36,538 nt of DNA, taken from the NCBI GenBank assembly GCA_013314855.1, contig JABUEW010000033.1, positions 1 through 36,538 of the forward strand, written 5' to 3'. The first letter of the stretch is position 1; the number at the start of each line of letters is the position of its first letter. The translations under genes were made by a program, and so were the position numbers. Positions 14,614-23,361 of the stretch are shown here, piece after piece. A model generated the notes under the pieces. It made no database searches, was not told where the DNA came from, and worked only from the letters and a program-made list of their open reading frames with translations. This DNA comes from Bacillota bacterium (GTDB taxonomy: Bacteria > Bacillota > Clostridia > Acetivibrionales > DUMC01).

Positions 14614-16854
14614 TTAAGCTCTATTTAGTTCTCTATATCTGCCGGGAGTAACACCTTCCAAATAACTAAATGTCCTTATAAAGCTTGAAGGATCAGTATA
14701 CCCGCTTAACTCTACAATTTCCTTAACTGTTTTATCTGTTTCTACCAAGAGTTTTTTTGCATAATCGATTCTTAATCTTTTAATATAATCTGCAAATCTA
14801 TAACCGGTATTTTGATAGAAAAACTTACTTAAATATTTTTCTGTAAGGCCAAATTCTTCTGCAATCAATTCAAGGCTTATTAGCGGATTTTTAAAGTTTT
14901 CATTTATGTATTTAACCAATTCAACTTTTAGTTTTTTATTTTTATTACTCTTATATTCATTAAAATAACCACATATCTTACCAATGCTAGACGTAAGGCC
15001 ATTTTCTAATTCTTCAATGGTTTCATATTCCGAAATATTCTCTATTTCTTCTTTATATCCTGAAATATTATACTCATTAATTATTCTTATAACAGTATTA
15101 ATAATATCATAACCTATAGATTTACCTATACCTATAGGAACATTACGGCTTTTTATGTTTTTAAATATACTATTCATACATTCTATTGCAGCTTTTGCAT
15201 CACCCTGCTTTATAAAATTTGAGAAATTCATCATTTCTTCCATTGGATACCAGAAAACATTATTAGATTCTTTAACACAATCAACATAGAAGATTACATT
15301 TCCATAACCGGTAATTAACTTGTAATCCAAAGCATACTGTGCTTCTTCAAATGAAACCGATACATATTCCAATGAATTAGTAATACTTCCTATTCCAATA
15401 TTAGTTTTTATTTTTAATTGCATTTTTAGAGTATGCTGAATTTTTTCAGATATATACTTAACTTTGTCTTTTTCAAGCTCATCTCTATTTCCATTCAGGA
15501 TAATAACTCTATCCCCTCTTAATAATTCAATTATATAATAATTCACTTTAGGATTATATTCAGAAAGCATCATTTTAATAATATTTGAAACTCTACCTGA
15601 TACAATTTCACTTCTTGAATAATTGAAAAAGGATATAATCATAACTTGAAAATAATTATAATCAAAACTAATTCCACATGAATTCATAAGACTTTCGGCT
15701 AGAGCAGAATTTACCATTTCTCCCTTAATGAGCATCAATAGTACTTGTTCTTTCATAAATGGTAATTGCTCATTAAGTTTTGCCAGAAGTTTTTTATTTT
15801 TGTCTATAGTGTCTTTTATTAAATTATCAATATATTCCATTTCATTAATTCGTTTTTGATTTATTCTTCTATCTGCTACATCAAAAAAGTTATCTATAAT
15901 TTTCTTTATAGGTTTATAGTTCCTAGACGCCATAATTGAAGCTATAAATATACCAAATAAAATAATAAATACAAATATAAGGTAAATATGTAGGTTTGTC
16001 TTCCACCTTTCTCCTATATTTTTGTTAGAATATACTATAACATAATCTAGTTCCGCCAACTCCGATTTAACATTAATAACAAAATTATTTTTATCATTAT
16101 ATACGCTGTCATTTCCTCTCCATATCATATCTAATACACCACTATCAATTAAACCCTCAGATCCGTTAAGATAAACAATATCTTTATTCTTATTAAAGAT
16201 ATAAAAACAAAAATCATTCTCATTTTTCAAACCTAATACTTTATTAATTCTATCTTGTCTAAGAACAAAAGTCATTGTACCATATGGATTATTTTGGCCA
16301 ATAGGTAATGAATATACAATAACAATCAAAGGCGTTTTAATTTGGTTATCATCTGAAGACTGGTTTATCCTTTTTATTAAAATACCTTTTGTATTGCTCA
16401 TAAGCTCCATAAAATAAGCCTTCTCACTCTCTGAAAACGAGAAGTCCGAGCCAAACATTGTATAAATTGACATAACACCCCTAGAACAGTAAACCCTATT
16501 ATCATCTTTAAAGTATAAATATATTTCATTTATAATACTGCTTTCCGCAATATACCTACTTAAAGTATTTGAAGCATTTTTAGACTGGTAGTCATTTTGT
16601 TTTATTACAGACATACTCATTAGTGCATCGAAAGCTATTCTTAATGCAATACTATTTATTATTTTATACTCGCTTTCAAATGTATTTATTAAATGGTTAG
16701 CATTAATTTTCCTGTAATTTGTAATTTCTTCCCAGTAGCTTTTGTTTAAATTATTATATAAAAGACCACCAAGTATTATAATAGGAATTGCCAAGATACT
16801 TATATAAGAAAACAAATATTTATAAAAAAGAGGTGATTTTGTATTTTTAAACAT
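14614..16854 (-). CDS. Membrane-anchored AraC-type sensor/regulator (YesN/YtdP-like)
   Basis: A 746-residue one-component regulator. It has a first membrane helix at about 11-30, an extracytoplasmic sensing region of about 255 residues (Cache-like), a second helix at about 288-310 and then a cytoplasmic linker with the GGDEF-like degenerate domain typical of such regulators. The C-terminal AraC double HTH (about 645-740) includes ISLELIAEEFGLTEKYLSKFF and VKEIVELSGYTDPSSFIRTFSYLEG, ending TPGRYRE. Such proteins sense an extracellular sugar, or a sugar-loaded binding protein, and directly activate transporter and hydrolase genes. AAGGTGG precedes the ATG. It sits between the binding-protein and LplB genes; its probable targets are the 41-bp elements at 14558 and 19709. 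Confidence 0.9.
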   Translation of the reverse strand: MFKNTKSPLFYKYLFSYISILAIPIIILGGLLYNNLNKSYWEEITNYRKINANHLINTFESEYKIINSIALRIAFDALMSMSVIKQNDYQSKNASNTLSRYIAESSIINEIYLYFKDDNRVYCSRGVMSIYTMFGSDFSFSESEKAYFMELMSNTKGILIKRINQSSDDNQIKTPLIVIVYSLPIGQNNPYGTMTFVLRQDRINKVLGLKNENDFCFYIFNKNKDIVYLNGSEGLIDSGVLDMIWRGNDSVYNDKNNFVINVKSELAELDYVIVYSNKNIGERWKTNLHIYLIFVFIILFGIFIASIMASRNYKPIKKIIDNFFDVADRRINQKRINEMEYIDNLIKDTIDKNKKLLAKLNEQLPFMKEQVLLMLIKGEMVNSALAESLMNSCGISFDYNYFQVMIISFFNYSRSEIVSGRVSNIIKMMLSEYNPKVNYYIIELLRGDRVIILNGNRDELEKDKVKYISEKIQHTLKMQLKIKTNIGIGSITNSLEYVSVSFEEAQYALDYKLITGYGNVIFYVDCVKESNNVFWYPMEEMMNFSNFIKQGDAKAAIECMNSIFKNIKSRNVPIGIGKSIGYDIINTVIRIINEYNISGYKEEIENISEYETIEELENGLTSSIGKICGYFNEYKSNKNKKLKVELVKYINENFKNPLISLELIAEEFGLTEKYLSKFFYQNTGYRFADYIKRLRIDYAKKLLVETDKTVKEIVELSGYTDPSSFIRTFSYLEGVTPGRYRELNRA

Positions 16855-16973
16855 AATACCACCTTTTGAAAAATGTTACAATAAGAATCGCTTATTAAAC
16901 TGCTACATATTATTTTATCATTATTTAAAATATTCTTCAATAAATTTAGAAGATTTCCATACATTAACAACTT

Positions 16974-17025
16974 TGTATTACAGCATATGGAAAAATATTT
17001 TTTATTCTCCATATGCTGTAATACT
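16974..17025 (-). terminator. Hairpin between the binding-protein and regulator genes
   Basis: A perfect 16-bp inverted repeat, GTATTACAGCATATGG (16975-16990) and its complement (17009-17024), with an A/T-rich 18-base loop. It starts eight bases after the solute-binding-protein stop. No T-tract follows on the minus strand, so it is more likely a partial terminator or a 3' stabilising structure. Such a structure would let the binding protein be made in excess over the downstream regulator, a known pattern in ABC operons. Confidence 0.6.
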
Positions 17026-17031
17026 TAAGGT

Positions 17032-18612
17032 TTACCTGTTATATCTATCAAATGCCGCCTGTTGTATTTCAATGAATTTATTAAGTTTCAGTTGGTTATA
17101 TAGTACATTCACGTAGTTATCCCAATTATCAAACGATTCTTCCCCAACTACAAATTTAGCCTGCATTTCACTTACATATTTGTGAATGTCTGTTCCTAAT
17201 ATACTTAATTGATCAGCTTCTTCCTTGGTATATCTAATATTTAAAGGGAAAAGCCTGCTTTCATCTTGGTATGGATATGAATATAATCTATTTCCATCTG
17301 CAACCCATTTCATGTAATCACCGGCAGGAGCTGCCATAAGTACTCTTACACCAATACCACCACCATATGCTTTTCTCTTTAAAAATGTTAACCATTCCGA
17401 AAGATCACCTTCAGGTTTAAATAAATATTTATATGCGGTTTTTGACGCATCAACATAATCCCAATCAACACCTTGCTGACCTACCCAAAATGAAACTCCG
17501 GAAAACCCTTCAACCGCATTATCAGGATCTCTATGAAAGATGTCGGCCCATTTTACAGATTCAACAGGATATTTATTATTTCTTGTTATTGCAAAATGAC
17601 CTGTAGTATAACGGTCAATAGCTGTAGCAATTTTTTTATTATTAAATGCCGATGTTAATGGCGGCAATACCTGGTATTGTGTCCAGTCTGCCTGACCTGG
17701 ATGAGCTAGTACACCACAAAGATTTGTTTTTGTTTTTGCAATATATTCCTCGCCTGTCTGAGAGATAAATGTATTATCAAGTAGCTTTTCCTTGTAAAGC
17801 TTTCTCAAAAACATTAAATACTGTTTGTATCCTTCTGAAGCTCTTGTAAAGACTACCTTGCCATCTTTTATTGATAGTACTCTGCCATCACCCCTGCCAT
17901 ATGTTTCACCAAATGCTGGCATTAACCACCCATTCATTCTTTCAAATCCATTGTCTGTCATCGGAATAGCATTTGCATCATATTTACTGAATGCAACAAG
18001 CACATTATAAAAATCCTCAACAGTTTCAGGAACTTTCAGGTTTAAATTATCAAGCCATTTTTTATTAATATGCATCTTCCAGTCCCCTTGTGTCATGGTA
18101 TATGTAACCATTCCTAAAGCGTAAATATTTCCATCTATTGCTGTAACAGCCTTTTTAAGCAAAGGATATTTTTCGAATGCCTTTTTAATGTTTGGTCCGT
18201 AATCGTCTATATATTCATTAATTTTAAGAAATACCCCTTGAGGACCATAAGTATCTTCATCAGATTTAGAAATACCGTCTAGGAAAATATCAGGCAAATC
18301 TCCTGTTGCAAGTGCCAGGTTTTTCTTTTCTGCCCATCCCTCAGATGCAGTTTCAAATTCAAAATGGATATTAGTAATTTTCTCAAGATTTTTAAATACT
18401 GTGTATTCCTCCCATGGACCTTGATATGCATTGCTTGGTGCCATAACTTTAAGTGTAATCGGCTTTGATGATACAAGAGCTTCCTCACGTTTGATTTCCT
18501 CTGTAGGCTTAGCATTCGATTCCCCAGGCAAACTCTCGCCTGATTTTTTACAGCCTACAGCAAAAACTATCAATAGACTTAATACTGTGATAATACTAAT
18601 CACTTTTCGCAT
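17032..18612 (-). CDS. Extracellular solute-binding lipoprotein (LplA-like)
   Basis: A 526-residue sugar-binding lipoprotein of the large LplA/YtcQ class (about 500-550 residues), which deliver oligosaccharides to LplB/YtcP permeases. The signal peptide MRKVISIITV...IVFAVGC has its lipid-modified cysteine at residue 21, followed by a Ser/Gly/Glu-rich linker. Family features include WAEKKNLALATGDLPDIF and DGNIYALGM. The frame extends 38 codons further upstream and overlaps the permease gene by an ATGA, but GGAGGA precedes the ATG at 18610-18612, and only this start gives a proper signal peptide. A hairpin at 16974-17025 follows its stop. Confidence 0.92.
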   Translation of the reverse strand: MRKVISIITVLSLLIVFAVGCKKSGESLPGESNAKPTEEIKREEALVSSKPITLKVMAPSNAYQGPWEEYTVFKNLEKITNIHFEFETASEGWAEKKNLALATGDLPDIFLDGISKSDEDTYGPQGVFLKINEYIDDYGPNIKKAFEKYPLLKKAVTAIDGNIYALGMVTYTMTQGDWKMHINKKWLDNLNLKVPETVEDFYNVLVAFSKYDANAIPMTDNGFERMNGWLMPAFGETYGRGDGRVLSIKDGKVVFTRASEGYKQYLMFLRKLYKEKLLDNTFISQTGEEYIAKTKTNLCGVLAHPGQADWTQYQVLPPLTSAFNNKKIATAIDRYTTGHFAITRNNKYPVESVKWADIFHRDPDNAVEGFSGVSFWVGQQGVDWDYVDASKTAYKYLFKPEGDLSEWLTFLKRKAYGGGIGVRVLMAAPAGDYMKWVADGNRLYSYPYQDESRLFPLNIRYTKEEADQLSILGTDIHKYVSEMQAKFVVGEESFDNWDNYVNVLYNQLKLNKFIEIQQAAFDRYNR

Positions 18613-18722
18613 TTTAACTCCTCCTTTAAAATAAAAATATATTTGTAAAATCCAGTAGCTTACTACTGAATTAATTACCAAATATTTTAGGTTATCATAA
18701 CGACGTAATTTCTTCTTGCGCT

Positions 18723-19613
18723 TCATCCTTTCAAAGCTCCAATCATAATACCCTTGACAAAGTATTTTTGCAAAAACGGATATATAATGATAACGGGAAG
18801 TGCAGCTACAATAATCACTGCATACTTTATTAATGCACTAATTTCAATTTGTTTGGTAATTGCTTCAATTTGTCCCATATCCAACATTTGATTATTAATC
18901 TCATTAAGAATAAGAATTTTCCTCAAAATCAGTTGTAATGGAAACAAACTTTCTTTAGAAATATATATAAGTGCATTAAACCAGCTATTCCATTGACCTA
19001 CACCATAATACAATGCCATTACTGCAATTATAGGTTTTGATAACGGTAAAATAATTGTTGTAAATAAGCCCGTATAAGAACATCCATCTATAGTTGCTGC
19101 TTCCTTAATACTACTTGGTATACTATTTTGATAGTAAGTTCTTACAATAACTATGTACCAAAAACCTAAAGCTCCCGGTATAATCTGTGCAAATGGAGTA
19201 TTTCTTAGTCCAAGACCTTTTACTATTAAATATGTCGGAATCAAACCGCCGGAGAAATACATAGTCACGGTAAAAAGCAAAACAAATAACTTTTTCCCAA
19301 TAAAATCCTGATGTGATAATGAATAAGCTGCAGTTAATGTCAAAAATAAACTAATGATAGTACCGGATATTGTATAGAATATAGTATTTCTGTATCCTAC
19401 CCATAATTGGCTGTAACTGAATACACGTTTATATCCTTCAAAAGTAATCCCCCTTGGAATAATCCATACTTTCCCCCTGGATACTAAGAACGGGTCACTT
19501 ATTGATGCAATAACGATATAAATAAGTGGATATAATACAATAATAAAAAAGAGAGTTACTAGACTTATGCTTACTATATCAAAAATGATATCATCTTTAC
19601 TTTTATAAACCAA
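18723..19613 (-). CDS. Carbohydrate ABC transporter permease, YtcP/LplC family
   Basis: A 296-residue permease with six helices, the partner of the LplB-type protein. Recognisable are the N-terminal FFIIVLYPLIYIVIASISDP segment, the RGKVWIIPRGITFEGYKRVF loop and the EAA loop SSIKEAATIDGCSYTGLFTTIILPLSKPI. It ends with the typical QKYFVKGIMIGALKG. Translation starts with TTG at 19611-19613, preceded by AGGAGGAG. It is the first gene of the carbohydrate locus and carries the second copy of the 41-bp element upstream. No ATP-binding subunit is encoded in the locus, which is normal for this class. Confidence 0.92.
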   Translation of the reverse strand: MVYKSKDDIIFDIVSISLVTLFFIIVLYPLIYIVIASISDPFLVSRGKVWIIPRGITFEGYKRVFSYSQLWVGYRNTIFYTISGTIISLFLTLTAAYSLSHQDFIGKKLFVLLFTVTMYFSGGLIPTYLIVKGLGLRNTPFAQIIPGALGFWYIVIVRTYYQNSIPSSIKEAATIDGCSYTGLFTTIILPLSKPIIAVMALYYGVGQWNSWFNALIYISKESLFPLQLILRKILILNEINNQMLDMGQIEAITKQIEISALIKYAVIIVAALPVIIIYPFLQKYFVKGIMIGALKG

Positions 19614-19911
19614 TTATTTCTCCTCCTGTCTGACCAATCAACTTGAGTTGCCCGGTTTTATTAAAGCAGAAAATGAAATTTGTATTATAAGAGTAATTTA
19701 ATTTTGAAAATATGTAAATATGTTATAAGTTAAGTGATTTGCCAAAACCCGAAAAACCGATATGTCAGAGTCATGATTTCGTCATTCCTGGCAAAGAATG
19801 CATTGAGTATACTTTAACTTTAATGGTTTAATTGCAGCAGGATACTATTTTTTTATAGGTTTTTTAGCTTGTCAACTTTAAAGAGCTAATCAGCCGTTTC
19901 TACGTCCATGT
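19614..19911. other. Promoter region of the carbohydrate locus
   Basis: A 298-bp gap between the btu operon end and the first permease gene. The permease-proximal half holds the 41-bp element and a TATAAT box. The rest, about 19750-19911, contains no gene. The only candidate for btu operon termination is a weak TTAGCT...AGCTAA pair around 19868-19893, followed by A-rich rather than T-rich sequence. Confidence 0.4.
19684..19749 (-). promoter_or_regulatory. 41-bp conserved element (copy B) and promoter before the YtcP-type permease
   Basis: Minus strand 19749 to 19709 begins GGTTTTGGCAAAT and ends ACATATTTACATATT, with 34/41 matches to the element at 14558-14598. A perfect -10 TATAAT lies at 19684-19689, 23 bp after the TTTACA at the end of the element, so a different -35 (such as ATTTTC, 16 bp upstream of the -10) or activator-dependent contact would be needed. 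The shared block includes the 11-mer ACATATTTACA. Confidence 0.58.
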
Positions 19912-21159
19912 TTAATGATCATCAATTACTTCATGCAGTCTCGCATAGGTTGTTACAATTGCGTTCCTCTTCAAATCGTTATATATTTCCAGGGCTTTTC
20001 CCCCTGTAAAATCCCTGTTTTCAGGGTTATCGTCTTCAATTATAATAAGGTTTGAAGCATATCTTGCAGCTTCAAGGTTTCTTATATTCAAAACTCCGAA
20101 AGGCATGTTGCAAAGTATTGTAAACTCTGCTTCCTTTATATGTTTTATATTCTCATTAAAAGAATCGTCACATATTTCACTGAAAGGGTTATTAACTACC
20201 CGTTTTATTCCAAATACTTCAGCACAGTTAAGGTCGCTGTCTCCATGAGTGAGGACTCCCGTGGATATATCAAATCCCCTTTCAAAGAGCTGTCTTATAA
20301 CTCCCGAGGCAGAACCCCCTCCACCAATAACATGCACACGTCTCTTTTCTTTCCTGTGCTCAAATCCGGGAATATAAAAATCAAGAAATCCTGTAATTCT
20401 GTTCCTGTAAACAAGGGCATTTACTCCATATGCCTTTGAAAGGTTCTCGGATGTTAAAACTTCTTCTGTTGTACCATCGGCAATTATTTCTCCGTCCTTC
20501 ATGAGCATAAGCTTGGAACAATACCTGGACGCAATTTTTAAGTCATGCACAGCAGCAATAACTGTTTTTCCCATACTGCAAAGCTCCCGGCAGTAGGCAA
20601 ATATTTGCTCTTCATATGCAATATCCAGGTTTGAAGTAGGTTCGTCAAGCAAAATTATATCGGTCTCCTGGGTAAGAATCTTGGCAAACAGTATCCTTTG
20701 TCTTTCCCCGCCTGAAACCTTTGTTATTGGTCTTTTTTCAAATTTCAAGGTATGGGTATAGTCCATATATTTCCTTGCAATGTTGTAATCCTCAATACTC
20801 TCTCCTCTTGCAAATCCCAGGTAAGGATACCTCCCTGTAAGGACAACATCTATCGAAGGAAAAGGAAATGTTATGTTCGTATTTTGGTTCATCAGGGCTA
20901 CTTCCCTGGCAATCTTTTTCTCATTAAGCTTTGCTAAATCCATGTTTTTGATTTTAATTCGTCCATCAGATGTATTAATACCGTTTATACATTTAAGAAG
21001 AGTAGTCTTACCCGCACCGTTGGGACCTATAAGTCCCACAAATTCACCTTTCTTAATTTTAAAACTTACATCCTTTAGTATTTGAAGCTCATCTATAAAA
21101 TAATTCAGTCCGACTATCTCAAGTATATAATTATTACCATAAATTACATTTTCTATCAT
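19912..21159 (-). CDS. btuD: Cobalamin/iron-complex ABC transporter ATP-binding protein with C-terminal extension
   Basis: A 415-residue ATPase. The N-terminal ~258 residues are a complete FecE/BtuD-type domain: Walker A GPNGAGKTTLLK (45-56), Q-loop in MNQNTNITFPFPS, signature VSGGERQRILFAKIL and Walker B IILLDEPTSNLD. A C-terminal part of about 145 residues begins RRVHVIGGGGSASGVIRQLFERG, a glycine-rich strand-turn-helix that looks like a Rossmann-type nucleotide fold. It continues with GVLTHGDSDLNCAEVFGI and IIIEDDNPENRDFTGGKA. FecE/BtuD proteins normally end near 255-270 residues, so this is a fusion of unassigned function. Its ATG overlaps the permease stop (TAATG). The riboswitch-controlled operon with CobO indicates corrinoid uptake. 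Confidence 0.88.
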   Translation of the reverse strand: MIENVIYGNNYILEIVGLNYFIDELQILKDVSFKIKKGEFVGLIGPNGAGKTTLLKCINGINTSDGRIKIKNMDLAKLNEKKIAREVALMNQNTNITFPFPSIDVVLTGRYPYLGFARGESIEDYNIARKYMDYTHTLKFEKRPITKVSGGERQRILFAKILTQETDIILLDEPTSNLDIAYEEQIFAYCRELCSMGKTVIAAVHDLKIASRYCSKLMLMKDGEIIADGTTEEVLTSENLSKAYGVNALVYRNRITGFLDFYIPGFEHRKEKRRVHVIGGGGSASGVIRQLFERGFDISTGVLTHGDSDLNCAEVFGIKRVVNNPFSEICDDSFNENIKHIKEAEFTILCNMPFGVLNIRNLEAARYASNLIIIEDDNPENRDFTGGKALEIYNDLKRNAIVTTYARLHEVIDDH

Positions 21160-22241
21160 TACAAAGCAACACCCTCTTTCCTCGCCTTATTCAATAGGAA
21201 CAGAAAATAAGGCGCTCCAAGAAGAGAAGTTACTATACCTACACTTATCTCGCCCGGAGCCATAACCGTCCTGCCTATAAGGTCACATGCAAGGAGGAAT
21301 ATGGCTCCTCCCAACGCACTCGTCGGAATAAGCACCCTGTGGTCAGGCCCTATTAGAAGCCTTATTATGTGGGGCACCATGAGCCCTACAAAACTTATTG
21401 TACCACTGACACTTACTGCAACAGCAGTTAATATGGAAGAAAAAAACAGGATATATCTCCGTGTTTTCGAAGGATTCAGCCCAACAGATTGGGCCTCTTC
21501 CTCGCCTAAAAGCAGAATGTTCAAATCCCTGGAAAAAAGGAATAAAATAGATATACATAATAATATAGGAACAAAAGAGATTTTTACGTCTTCCCACCTT
21601 CGGCCATTCAAGCTTCCCATTGTCCAGAACAAAAACTGCTTTACCTGGTCGCTTCTTATAAAAGACAGGATTGCTGTAGTAACAGCACTAAAAAACATGC
21701 TTATGGCAATACCCGAAAGAATCATGTTCATTACAGGTATTTTCCCACCCCGGGAAGAAAGCAAAAATACCATAAAAGAGGCTATCAGGGCACCAGCAGA
21801 AGCAAAAAGAGGCATGAAGTAAATTCCTTTTGAAGGCAGGCCAAGATAAATTGCTGTAACAGCACCAAGGCTTGCGCCGCTCGACACACCTAATATACCT
21901 GGATCTGCCATCGGATTTCTAAACATGCCCTGCATAACTGCACCTGATGTCCCCAATGCTGCACCAACCAGTATTGTAGTTACAACCCGTGGAAATCTGA
22001 CGTAAAATATGATTGATTCCCAACCTTCTTTGAAGTCTATATTCTTTAATAACCCCCAGTTTTTTAGAATTATTTTCACTGTATCCAAAAAGGGTACGCT
22101 GACCGCGCCTATTGCAGTAGAAATTACTACTGCTACAACAAGCACAGCCAGCATAATTGGTATAACTGAACTTATTTTAAGATATATATTTAATTTTAAT
22201 GCTTCTTCCTTCTTTTTTATAGCCTTGTTCTTTCTATTCAT
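21159..22241 (-). CDS. btuC: FecCD/BtuC family ABC transporter permease
   Basis: A 360-residue permease with about ten helices, of the FecCD/BtuC family for cobalamin, haem and siderophores. Recognisable family segments are [46 protein letters not shown] near residues 80-125 and [24 protein letters not shown], followed by [35 protein letters not shown] at the C-terminus. A basic, Lys-rich N-terminus precedes the first helix. It lies between the binding protein and the ATPase and is co-translated with the latter. Assignment to cobalamin rests on the riboswitch and cobO in the same operon. Confidence 0.93.
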   Translation of the reverse strand: MNRKNKAIKKKEEALKLNIYLKISSVIPIMLAVLVVAVVISTAIGAVSVPFLDTVKIILKNWGLLKNIDFKEGWESIIFYVRFPRVVTTILVGAALGTSGAVMQGMFRNPMADPGILGVSSGASLGAVTAIYLGLPSKGIYFMPLFASAGALIASFMVFLLSSRGGKIPVMNMILSGIAISMFFSAVTTAILSFIRSDQVKQFLFWTMGSLNGRRWEDVKISFVPILLCISILFLFSRDLNILLLGEEEAQSVGLNPSKTRRYILFFSSILTAVAVSVSGTISFVGLMVPHIIRLLIGPDHRVLIPTSALGGAIFLLACDLIGRTVMAPGEISVGIVTSLLGAPYFLFLLNKARKEGVAL

Positions 22242-22264
22242 CTCATTATTTCTTCCTTTTAATA

Positions 22265-23317
22265 TTAATCCTTTCCGAACAACCCAGGGTATGCTGCCCT
22301 TGCTACATCCTCAACACCCAGGACAATGTACTGGGATGTAGTAGTCATATGCGCTTCAGGAAGATTAAATACCCTGTTATTTTTTATTGCGTTTACACTG
22401 GCAAGGCTTTTATCGTTTTTAAAATCTTCCGTAAATTTTTCTGCATCAAACCCTTCGTATGACCATGATGGAAGGAATAATATATCCGGGTTTAGCTCCA
22501 CAATTTTTTCCTTGGAAATCTCCTGCCACATTTCCATACCCTGTTCTGATGCGAGATTAATAACACCAGCATGTTTAGTTATGTCATCAAAAGTGGTCCC
22601 TTTACCATAGGTATAAAGGAAAGAATCACAGCTCAATGCTTTCAGTTTTTCATCGGCTTTCAGGCTTTTCACCTTGTCTTCTATAGCTTTAAGTTTCGCG
22701 TCCATCCATGAAATAACATCCTTACCTTTTTCCTTCTCACCCACTAGTTCTGCGACTTTCAGCACAGCTTCTTTAACCTCGTCTATATTGTTGGGCGTTG
22801 CCAGTGCGTACACTGTAATATTGGCGTCCCTCAACTGCTTTACGGCATTTTCATCAGTCCAGTCTGCAACTATTATTAAATCAGGCTGTAAAGATATTAA
22901 TGTTTCCAGTTCCAATTTAACCTTTACAGGAATTTCCTCTGCCTCTTTTACTACATTTGAAATTCCTGGGTCCACTGAAAGATGTGAAAGTGCTGTAATT
23001 CTTTTCTTATCAACCAAAGATAAAAGCATCTCATCGGTAGTAAGGGTAAGAGAAACAATTTTTTCAGGTTTCTTTTTTATTTCTATTTCTACGCCCTTGG
23101 CATCTTTAACTTTAAGCGGAAATCCTGCATCATCTTTTTCTTCGGCTTCTTTTTCAGTACCTGAAGCATCACCGGTTTGTACAGTAGAACTTGTATCTGT
23201 AGTTTTATCTTTCCATTTTACAGTACAGGCAGTAAATACTGTAAAAAGTACAAATACCATTAATAATATTCCAATAATTTTTAATAGTTTGTTGTTATTT
23301 TTAGTTAACGTTTTCAT
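22265..23317 (-). CDS. btuF: Cobalamin/iron-complex substrate-binding lipoprotein
   Basis: A 350-residue class III (BtuF/FhuD-type) binding protein. A lipoprotein signal has the lipobox cysteine at about residue 30 (LFTVFTAC), followed by an acidic, Thr/Ser/Glu-rich linker (about 36-65). The two lobes of the fold are connected by a long helix: KIVSLTLTTDEMLLSL opens the first lobe, PDLIIVADW is in the first lobe and NPDILFLPSW in the second. AGGAGAT precedes the ATG. Its gene follows cobO by about 45 bp and precedes the permease by 23 bp. The ligand is most likely a corrinoid, judging by operon context. Confidence 0.9.
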   Translation of the reverse strand: MKTLTKNNNKLLKIIGILLMVFVLFTVFTACTVKWKDKTTDTSSTVQTGDASGTEKEAEEKDDAGFPLKVKDAKGVEIEIKKKPEKIVSLTLTTDEMLLSLVDKKRITALSHLSVDPGISNVVKEAEEIPVKVKLELETLISLQPDLIIVADWTDENAVKQLRDANITVYALATPNNIDEVKEAVLKVAELVGEKEKGKDVISWMDAKLKAIEDKVKSLKADEKLKALSCDSFLYTYGKGTTFDDITKHAGVINLASEQGMEMWQEISKEKIVELNPDILFLPSWSYEGFDAEKFTEDFKNDKSLASVNAIKNNRVFNLPEAHMTTTSQYIVLGVEDVARAAYPGLFGKD

Positions 23318-23361
23318 TAATCCATATCTCCTTTCATTTTTTATCTGCTTATCTGTTATTT

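Noticed and set aside
18613-18726. Start of the solute-binding protein at 18726 with ATGA overlap to the permease
   Set aside because: The overlap is suggestive, but it lacks a usable ribosome site and would destroy the lipoprotein signal peptide that begins at 18612 behind GGAGGA.
21301-21822. A 173-codon plus-strand open frame opposite btuC
   Set aside because: A shadow of a clear membrane permease; no independent coding evidence.
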